From positions 1 to 10,777 of the forward strand of contig VSMY01000088.1 in assembly GCA_009773995.1 (NCBI GenBank): 10,777 nucleotides of DNA, given 5' to 3'. The DNA is from Oscillibacter sp. GTDB lineage: Bacteria; Bacillota; Clostridia; Oscillospirales; Oscillospiraceae. The notes under the pieces are model-generated. The model was given only the letters and a program-made list of their open reading frames with translations, did not search any database and was not told the origin of the DNA. Below are positions 6,626 to 10,777 of this stretch, piece after piece. The translations under genes and the position numbers were made by a program. Each line of letters opens with the position of its first letter. Position 1 is the first letter of the stretch.

Positions 6626-7633
6626 ATGATCATCAAACCGATTCCGCTGGGGCGCGAGACCCTGGACCAGACCGAGCTTCTGGAGGACCGTAAGTCCTGC
6701 TGCCGGTTCGGTCCCTGCGGCGTGGGGCGGAAGGCCCTTTATTTGAACAGCTTCTACCTGGACTGCCGCTATTACCTGCCCTTTGCGGGAATCGGCCGGG
6801 TCTTCAAGCGGGTAGCCATGAGCTCCGGCGGCTTTTCCCACAGGGGCGTCTTCGCGTCGATTCCCTATTTGGTGGTGGAATACGACGGCGGGAAGCAGAA
6901 GCAGTGCAATTTCAAATACGAGGACCAGGTGGACCAGATGCTGGAGTACCTCTCCAAGGCCCGGCCCAGCCTGCCCCTGCACAGCGCCGAAGCGGAGGAG
7001 CGCCTTGCCCGGCGAGAGAGGGAACGGGCCGCCCAGGTCCTTCCGGAGCTCTCCGAGGAGGCCCGGAGAAGCGTTAAACTCCTCCAAAAGGCGGAGGTGT
7101 TCCTGGAGGCGCGCCCGGACCTGACCGGGGAGCTGAGCCGGTCGGCCAGGGAAAAGCGGGCATACCTGCGCAGCAAGCCCAGCTACCGCTATGTCGCTCT
7201 GGCGGTGATGGCGGCGGGACTGCTGGCCCTGGTCTACGGGCTTTACGCACTGACCAAGGGCGCGGACACGGCGCTGTATTTCCTGCTGTTCGGCCTGGCG
7301 GCGCTGTTTATGTTCTCCGGGGCCAATGTGCTGCCCACCTCCCGGAACAACCGGAAGGCGGTGATGGGCCGGGCGGAACAGGCCCAAAGGAATATGGAGA
7401 CATATCTGCAAGAGTTTCCAAAGTTCCCCCTGCCGCCCCGCTATGCCCACCCGGTGGTCCTTCGGCGGATGCACCGGGCCATCGAGGAGGGCCGGGCGGA
7501 AACGTCCGGGGAGGCGCTGGAAACCGTCAAGCGGGATCTGAAAGCGCTGAACTCCAGCGTGGAGGTGGACCAAGAGGAGTACAACGAGGTTGTGGAGATC
7601 AAACCAATGTTTTTAAATGAGGATTACCAGTGA
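6626..7633 (+). CDS. Two-helix membrane protein with an N-terminal PH-like segment, function unknown
   Basis: 335 residues. The ATG at 6626 was chosen because AAGGAG (6613-6618) lies 7 bases upstream; extending the frame back to 6557 would run through the hairpin. Residues 1 to about 110 are rich in beta-type strands (FYLDCRYYLPF, PYLVVEYDGG), and a small PH/GRAM-like fold is my guess. A charged helical stretch follows (about 115-185), then two adjacent membrane helices (about 193-213 and 219-236) with a short loop, then a helical charged C-terminal region. There is no signal peptide, so both ends are probably cytoplasmic. A CCRFGPC segment near the N-terminus has clustered cysteines (C26, C27, C32). 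I do not recognise a named family. Codon use matches the host-like genes. No separate promoter is evident. Confidence 0.75.
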   Translation: MIIKPIPLGRETLDQTELLEDRKSCCRFGPCGVGRKALYLNSFYLDCRYYLPFAGIGRVFKRVAMSSGGFSHRGVFASIPYLVVEYDGGKQKQCNFKYEDQVDQMLEYLSKARPSLPLHSAEAEERLARRERERAAQVLPELSEEARRSVKLLQKAEVFLEARPDLTGELSRSAREKRAYLRSKPSYRYVALAVMAAGLLALVYGLYALTKGADTALYFLLFGLAALFMFSGANVLPTSRNNRKAVMGRAEQAQRNMETYLQEFPKFPLPPRYAHPVVLRRMHRAIEEGRAETSGEALETVKRDLKALNSSVEVDQEEYNEVVEIKPMFLNEDYQ

Positions 7634-7656
7634 AATCCATGTCGGAAGGAATCCGG

Positions 7657-7719
7657 GACCGTTTTGACCCATAACTTGACCCAGAACAGGAAATTTCCCT
7701 GTGGATATAAACGGAACGG
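7657..7719 (+). repeat. Dispersed 33-bp repeat, copy 2 (paired TGACCCA boxes)
   Basis: The core 7664-7696 matches the copy at 1898-1930 with one mismatch. It has two exact TGACCCA boxes at 7665 and 7677, again 12 bases apart. A shared ATAAACGGA follows at about 7706-7715, after 10 extra bases (CCCTGTGGAT) missing from copy 1. It lies about 100 bases left of the tRNA-derived core, where a distal arm-type integrase site would be expected. That role is inferred from position and phasing. Confidence 0.75.
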
Positions 7720-7799
7720 ATGGTAAATAAGAGGCTCTATCGACTGAGCAAACCGTGCTAAACATGGCCGAAAAAAGCTGTCACCATCCCTCAGACAAG
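7720..7799. other. Spacer between the TGACCCA repeat and the tRNA-derived core
   Basis: No ORF with a start signal was found. The bases immediately before 7800 do not complete the tRNA. The 5' anticodon stem should be complementary to CCAGA (7807-7811), but the sequence reads ACAAG, and no upstream segment matches the acceptor or D arm. This marks a recombination junction at or near the anticodon loop. Confidence 0.5.
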
Positions 7800-7841
7800 C
7801 TACGGACCAGAAGGCCAGGGGTTCGAATCCTTCGCAGCATA
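7800..7841 (+). tRNA. 3' half of tRNA-Arg(ACG), probable integration-site core
   Basis: The bases fit tRNA positions 32-73. The anticodon loop is CTACGGA (7800-7806; anticodon ACG at 7802-7804). The 3' anticodon stem is CCAGA, the variable loop AGGCC, the T stem and loop AGGGG-TTCGAAT-CCTTC (7817-7833), the acceptor 3' strand GCAGCAT and the discriminator A at 7841. The loop and following bases closely resemble tRNA-Arg(ACG) of Bacilli and Clostridia as I remember it. The 5' half is absent, so it cannot make a functional tRNA here. Tyrosine integrases commonly use tRNA genes with crossover at the anticodon loop and carry the 3' half on the element, which fits this fragment and the adjacent integrase remnant. 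Confidence 0.7.
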
Positions 7842-7843
7842 CT

Positions 7844-7878
7844 AAAACCGCTGAAATTCTTTTGATTTTAGCGGTTTT
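7844..7878 (+). terminator. Strong intrinsic terminator after the tRNA fragment
   Basis: AAAACCGCTGAAAT (7844-7857) pairs with ATTTTAGCGGTTTT (7865-7878) around a 7-base loop. The only imperfect position is a G-U pair in the plus-strand transcript, which becomes A-C in the minus-strand transcript. A-tract and T-tract flanks make it usable in both directions. It is placed to end a tRNA transcript from the left and the integrase transcript from the right. Confidence 0.75.
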
Positions 7879-7924
7879 GTTCATTTTCATGCACTTTTTT
7901 GGTAGATTGATTTTGCGGCTCCTG

Positions 7925-7947
7925 TTTGACCCAAGTCGTGACCCATA
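7925..7947 (+). repeat. Third TGACCCA pair, next to the integrase remnant
   Basis: TGACCCA occurs at 7927-7933 and 7939-7945, again with a 12-base period, and the bases around the boxes differ from copies 1 and 2. It sits between the terminator and the 3' end of the integrase. This is the position of an integrase-proximal arm site in attP/attL regions. The role is inferred. Confidence 0.6.
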
Positions 7948-7966
7948 CCAGAGTTCGGACCGGAAA

Positions 7967-8518
7967 TCAGCGGAGAGCTCCCGAGAGGAAACTCCCCACC
8001 GCGTTCGCCGCCTGTTTCTGCATGGAGGTGGTGACGTGGGCGTAGGTATCCAGCGTAAACCCGGCAGAGTAGTGGCCCAGCATGGCGGAGAGGGTTTTCA
8101 CGTCCACGCCGTTTTGCAGGGCCAGCTCGGAGAATGTGTGACATAAGTCGTGGAATCGTATCCGCTCCAACCCAGCCCGTTTCAGCACCCGCTGGAGCAT
8201 GTGCAGGACACTGTCCGGGAACATCGGGCCTCCGTATGGCGAGGGGAATACATACTCGTTTTTCTGTTCCATGCTTTTGAGAACCTTGACGGCATCTGCT
8301 CCTATCGCAATATTGCGGTAGGAATTTTTTGTTTTCAGAGGCGCCTCCTCGAAGAAGGCGCCAAGGCTCTCCGACGGCAGGATTTTCATTTCCTTCCGCT
8401 CCAGCTTCGGAAGGACACAGCCCTTTGTGGGATTGCTGGGAATCAGCCGCTGTTCTACTGCGCAGTTCAGAACGGAGGAAACCATCTGGTTGATGTTGCG
8501 AACTGCGTTGGAAAATCT
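7967..8518 (-). pseudogene. Tyrosine integrase remnant (inactive)
   Basis: Read on the minus strand this is the C-terminal part of a phage/ICE-type tyrosine recombinase. It includes the end of the core-binding domain (VRNINQMVSSVLNCAVEQ), the linker (NPTKGCVLPKLERKEMKIL), a FHDLCHTF segment, SAMLGH and the Tyr of LDTYAHV (codon 8042-8044). It appears dead for three reasons. An in-frame TGA at 8519-8521 cuts off the N-terminal arm-binding domain. The sequence jumps from AFFEEA to PLKTKNSYR, dropping the block that should hold catalytic Arg I. The Arg of the HxxR motif is Cys, codon TGT at 8141-8143, one C-to-T change from CGT. A shortened frame from ATG 8485 could be translated but would lack the catalytic set. 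It converges on the terminator and tRNA fragment, the usual layout for tRNA-integrating elements. Confidence 0.85.
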
Positions 8519-8522
8519 TCAA

Positions 8523-8551
8523 TTGCCCTTTCCGTCGTTATATGCTAAAAA
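8523..8551 (+). promoter_or_regulatory. Possible promoter of the sigma/anti-sigma operon
   Basis: TTGCCC (8523-8528), 17 bases, then TAAAAA (8546-8551) preceded by TGC, an extended -10 element. The -10 is a poor match to TATAAT. The rest of the 139-base gap before the sigma gene holds a GGAAAA/TTTTCC hairpin (8563-8579) and no ORF with a ribosome binding site. An ECF-type autoregulated promoter was not recognisable. Confidence 0.3.
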
Positions 8552-8661
8552 ATTACTGAGTGGAAAATAAATTTTTTCCTGTCCGGCCGTGGTACTTTTC
8601 TCTTCCCCGCCGTTTACTTAATGAATCGGCGCCAATTCAACCAAAAAGGAGGAGACCTTCT

Positions 8662-9195
8662 ATGCTTGCGATCTGCCTCGCTATGCTGGAGACCGAACGG
8701 GACCAGCGGCGGTTCACGCGGCTTTTTGAGGCTCACGAGAAAAAAATCTACGGGGTGGCCCTGCACATTCTGAGGGACCCCACCCAGGCGGAGGACGCCG
8801 CCCAGCAGACCTGGCTCAAGCTGGTGCAGAACTGGGACCGCATCTCCGCCCTTCCCTGGAAGGAGACGGAGGGCTACGCGGTCACCGCCGCCAAGAACTG
8901 CGCCCTGGACATCCTCCGCTCGGAGCGGCGGACCACCGCCTTCCCGGAGGACTGGGACCCGCCCGCCAGGGAAGACGGCCAGGAGGAGTACCGCTATCTG
9001 ATTTCCCTGATCCGCTCCCTGCCGGAAAATTACCGCCGGATTCTGGAGCTCAAATGCGTGGAAGAGCAGACCAACCGGGAGATCGCCCGGCGGCTTCACA
9101 TCACCGAGTCCACGGTATCCATGCGGGTTCTGCGGGGCCGGGCCATGCTGAAGGAGCGCCTGGAAAAGGAGGGCTACACCTATGACGCAGTTTGA
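8662..9195 (+). CDS. ECF-type RNA polymerase sigma-70 family factor
   Basis: 177 residues. The ATG at 8662 was chosen because AAAGGAGGAG lies directly upstream; the frame extends to 8560 but without a ribosome binding site. Region 2 (residues about 17-90) has the pattern FTRLFEAHEKKIYGVALHIL, then DAAQQTWLKL and a hydrophobic/Lys-rich stretch. After a short linker, region 4 (about 110-165) has LPENYRRILEL and the helix-turn-helix NREIARRLHITESTVSMRV that contacts the -35 element. Region 3 is lacking, as in ECF sigma factors. Its gene overlaps the next one by 14 bases. The next product has a single membrane helix, the usual sigma/anti-sigma arrangement, so it probably responds to an envelope signal. 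The trigger and target promoters are unknown. Confidence 0.9.
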   Translation: MLAICLAMLETERDQRRFTRLFEAHEKKIYGVALHILRDPTQAEDAAQQTWLKLVQNWDRISALPWKETEGYAVTAAKNCALDILRSERRTTAFPEDWDPPAREDGQEEYRYLISLIRSLPENYRRILELKCVEEQTNREIARRLHITESTVSMRVLRGRAMLKERLEKEGYTYDAV

Positions 9196-10327
9196 CATTC
9201 TTATGCGCCAGGGGCTGATGGACGCCAACCTGGAGCAGTATGGGCGGGTCCTCCAAAACGCGGAGGACAAAAAACCGGACTTCTCGCCCCGGTATTTCCG
9301 GGAACGGATGCGCCTTCTGGCGGACCCCCAGGATTGGGAGAGGCGGCGGACCCGCCCCGCGCCCCGCCGGAGGGGAATCCCCCGAGGCGTCGCCGCAGCC
9401 GTCGCGGTCCTCCTGCTCATCACAGCGGCGGCGGCGGTGACCGTGTCCCTGTGGGTCTCCTACTTCGGCGGGCTGGACCAGCGCCAGCAGGAAATCATCA
9501 GCGAGATGGAGATCAGCGGAGAAGAGACAGCGAAACCGGAAACGGAGGTGGAACAGACCGCGGCGGAAAGCCTCCTGCCCCCGCCGGTGGAGCACGACGG
9601 CGTGACGATTACGCCTCTGCGCATCCTGGGCGCGAAAAGTCAGCTCTATTTGGTGCTGGAAATCCGCGCGCCGGAGGGGACGGTGTTCCACCCGGAGGAT
9701 GATCTGCATCTCCACGGCAGTCTCCGTCCATCCGAACAATGGAAGGCGGAACATCCCAAAGAATACGCCACGAACTCCGGGGGCTTCACCATACTGGAGG
9801 CCGGAACCAGGGAACCCAACGTGCTGGTGGGCGTCGCGGAAGTAATGACATCCTATGATGTCGGCGGCGCTACCTACAGGGTCTGGAGTCTCGAGCAATG
9901 GACAGCGGATGGGGAGCACGAAATGGTATTTGGCAACTGGAGCGCGGAAAGGGGCCCCACGGATTTCTGGGAAATCCCCATCCCGGAGGCTCTGAATGAG
10001 GAACAGGTACTGGAGCTCCAGGTGGAGGGGATGTCCACGACGGATGGTCAGAAGATGATGACCCTGTTGTCCATGAACGTCACGCCTCTGGGCATTTATT
10101 GGAAATACCGCCTGGAGGGGGAGGACCCGTGGCCTCAGGCCCGGCTGGCGCTGCGGATGAAGGACGGCAGCGAGATCAAAGCGGACTCTTCGCAGATGAC
10201 TACGGGAGACACAGGCTCCGGCTATACGGCGGCGGTGGATTTTGAAAAGCCAGTGGACCTCAGCCAGGCGGAAGCCGTGCTGTGGGAAGACGTGGTGATT
10301 CCCCTGGAGCAAGGCCCGGAAACATGA
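9182..10327 (+). CDS. Membrane-anchored anti-sigma-like protein
   Basis: 381 residues; the ATG at 9182 lies inside the sigma gene (14-base overlap, different frame). The N-terminal cytoplasmic part (1 to about 65) contains a short helical segment, FSPRYFRERMRLLADPQDWER, then a basic stretch ending in PRRRGIPRG. One membrane helix follows at about 70-92, so the remaining roughly 290 residues should be outside the cell. That part begins with an acidic linker (EMEISGEETAKPETEVEQ) and continues as predicted beta-rich sequence, including VTITPLRILGAKSQLYLVLEI. The layout resembles DUF4179-type anti-sigma proteins of Firmicutes; I cannot confirm the domain by eye. No zinc-binding HxxxCxxC (ZAS) motif is visible. 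It probably holds the sigma factor at the membrane until a signal arrives; this is inferred from gene order and topology. Confidence 0.78.
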   Translation: MTQFDILMRQGLMDANLEQYGRVLQNAEDKKPDFSPRYFRERMRLLADPQDWERRRTRPAPRRRGIPRGVAAAVAVLLLITAAAAVTVSLWVSYFGGLDQRQQEIISEMEISGEETAKPETEVEQTAAESLLPPPVEHDGVTITPLRILGAKSQLYLVLEIRAPEGTVFHPEDDLHLHGSLRPSEQWKAEHPKEYATNSGGFTILEAGTREPNVLVGVAEVMTSYDVGGATYRVWSLEQWTADGEHEMVFGNWSAERGPTDFWEIPIPEALNEEQVLELQVEGMSTTDGQKMMTLLSMNVTPLGIYWKYRLEGEDPWPQARLALRMKDGSEIKADSSQMTTGDTGSGYTAAVDFEKPVDLSQAEAVLWEDVVIPLEQGPET

Positions 10328-10335
10328 TATAAAAA

Positions 10336-10356
10336 TTTTCTGATTTTCTGAAAATT
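10336..10356 (+). promoter_or_regulatory. AT-rich inverted repeat containing a CodY-like box
   Basis: Bases 10342-10356 (GATTTTCTGAAAATT) match the Firmicutes CodY consensus AATTTTCWGAAAATT at 14 of 15 positions. A wider inverted repeat, AAATTTTC...GAAAATTT, surrounds it. It lies just after the anti-sigma stop and before the secreted-protein gene. CodY has not been shown in this organism, and the repeat could instead be a short hairpin, so this is a candidate only. Confidence 0.35.
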
Positions 10357-10360
10357 TGTG

Positions 10361-10424
10361 GTACCATGTGTACCTCCTCCATTTATCTGTCAGAAAGCTC
10401 CGGGGAGGACTTCTCCCACCGGAT
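10361..10424 (+). promoter_or_regulatory. Two leader hairpins before the secreted-protein gene
   Basis: GGTAC/GTACC around a CATGT loop (near 10360-10374) is followed by GGGAG/CTCCC around GACTT, which flanking TCCGG/CCGGA can extend (near 10398-10424). Neither ends in a T-run, so they are not clear terminators. They lie 5' of the AAGGAAGG ribosome binding site. Function unknown. Confidence 0.3.
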
Positions 10425-10441
10425 AAGAAAGGAAGGTCATT

Positions 10442-10726
10442 ATGAAAAAGAGAATCGTATTGATTCTGCTTGCGGCTGTCACAGTGCTGTCGCTGTGCAC
10501 CTCCGCCCTGGCGGTTTCCAACGGGCAAACTGTTCCGGGCCGCCAGTGGCGGCGGGACAAACAGGACGCGACGGTTTCTTACTACGGCCCGGAGGACGCC
10601 GGACAGCCGAAGTACGAACAGCCGCCCGCCTATCGCCCCACCTGGCTGCCGGAGGGCTGGGGCCTGGACCAGTTGATGATCGTGGGGGGGGACAACATCT
10701 GCGTGCTCCATGTCTATCGCAAGGGC
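10442..10726 (+). CDS. Secreted protein of the sigma operon, 3' truncated by contig end
   Basis: An ATG preceded by AAAGGAAGG opens a frame with a textbook signal peptide: MKKR, a hydrophobic core, and a likely cleavage after LCTSALA. The mature part (about 70 residues seen) includes YRPTWLPEGWGLDQLMIV, which resembles the '(P)TYLPEGY' segment of DUF4367-type extracytoplasmic proteins often encoded beside sigma/anti-sigma pairs. The genuine sequence stops at 10726, exactly after a Gly codon. The next six codons and the TGA at 10745-10747 derive from sequencing adapter, so the true protein is longer. It is probably co-regulated with the sigma pair, 114 bases upstream; this is inference. Confidence 0.72.
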
Positions 10727-10777
10727 CTGTCTCTTAGACCCCGCTGACGCGGCCGACGAACTCTAGGGGGGAGCGCG
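10727..10777. other. Non-genomic sequencing adapter (Nextera-type) with index
   Basis: The run begins CTGTCTCTTA, the reverse complement of the Tn5 mosaic end, and continues to CTGACGC and GCCGACGA in the right register for the 33-base Nextera read-through adapter (10727-10759). ACTCTAGG (10760-10767) follows, the reverse complement of the Nextera i5 index CCTAGAGT as I recall it (S516). The final 10 bases then align to the P5 primer end GTGTAGATCT. Every mismatch to the expected adapter is T-to-G or A-to-C, a biased pattern typical of base-calling error rather than biology. Confidence 0.93.

Noticed and set aside
7730..7841. A complete tRNA gene
   Set aside because: No upstream segment pairs with the acceptor GCAGCAT or with the CCAGA anticodon stem, and no D arm is present. 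Only the 3' half exists.
7887..8522. 211-codon minus-strand frame overlapping the integrase
   Set aside because: It is a different frame from the one carrying SAMLGH and LDTYAHV, with no domain-like sequence. It is long only because of base composition.
7862..8548. Plus-strand ORFs (7862-8146 and 8150-8548)
   Set aside because: They are antisense to the integrase remnant, whose minus-strand translation shows family motifs. No ribosome binding site precedes either.
8560..8661. An N-terminal extension of the sigma factor (start at 8560)
   Set aside because: It has no ribosome binding site, and the extra 34 residues are Pro/Arg-rich and unlike sigma region 1. The GGAGGAG directly before ATG 8662 decides the start.
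9101..10711. 536-codon open frame on the minus strand
   Set aside because: It is antisense to the sigma end, the anti-sigma gene and the secreted gene, and is rich in Arg/Pro/His as expected of a GC-rich shadow. It has no ribosome binding site, and the plus-strand genes have recognisable domains.
1..10777. CRISPR array, insertion sequence or toxin-antitoxin pair
   Set aside because: No regularly spaced repeats of 20-40 bases, no transposase-like frame and no small convergent or overlapping toxin/antitoxin genes were seen. The only dispersed repeat is the TGACCCA-type one.

Overview
The window is a draft-assembly contig end from a Gram-positive, high-GC member of the Clostridia. Strong GGAGG-type ribosome binding sites, sigma-A-type promoters, the CstA and MoxR/VWA variants and the codon use suggest an Oscillospiraceae-like gut bacterium. 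That placement is inference from family resemblance.

Bases 1-1657 are visibly AT-richer than the rest. They hold the 3' end of a VirD4/TraG-type coupling ATPase gene, overlapped by a gene for a repeat-helical (TPR-like) acidic protein; this looks like one edge of an integrative conjugative element or similar island. Composition switches abruptly near 1745-1755. The following gap contains a short GC-rich coding remnant, a 33-bp repeat carrying two TGACCCA-type boxes 12 bp apart, and a weak terminator. From 2019 a near-consensus promoter drives a two-gene MoxR-type AAA+ ATPase / VWA (MIDAS) operon. A second promoter precedes a short-form CstA carbon-starvation (pyruvate/peptide-type) transporter. 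A strong hairpin then separates cstA from a two-helix membrane protein of unknown function.

Bases 7657-8518 are the remains of a site-specific integration locus. In order there is a second copy of the 33-bp TGACCCA repeat, the 3' half of a tRNA-Arg(ACG) beginning inside the anticodon loop, a strong terminator, a third TGACCCA pair, and a decayed tyrosine integrase on the minus strand. The integrase has lost its N-terminus, an internal block that should contain catalytic Arg I, and the Arg of its HxxR motif (now Cys). The order resembles an attP site or a junction between tandem elements.

From 8662 an ECF-type sigma factor gene overlaps a gene for a membrane-anchored anti-sigma-like protein. 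These are followed by a secreted protein gene that is cut off by the contig end. The last 51 bases (10727-10777) are not genomic: they match an error-laden Nextera transposase adapter followed by an 8-nt index. The apparent stop codon of the last ORF is therefore an artefact.
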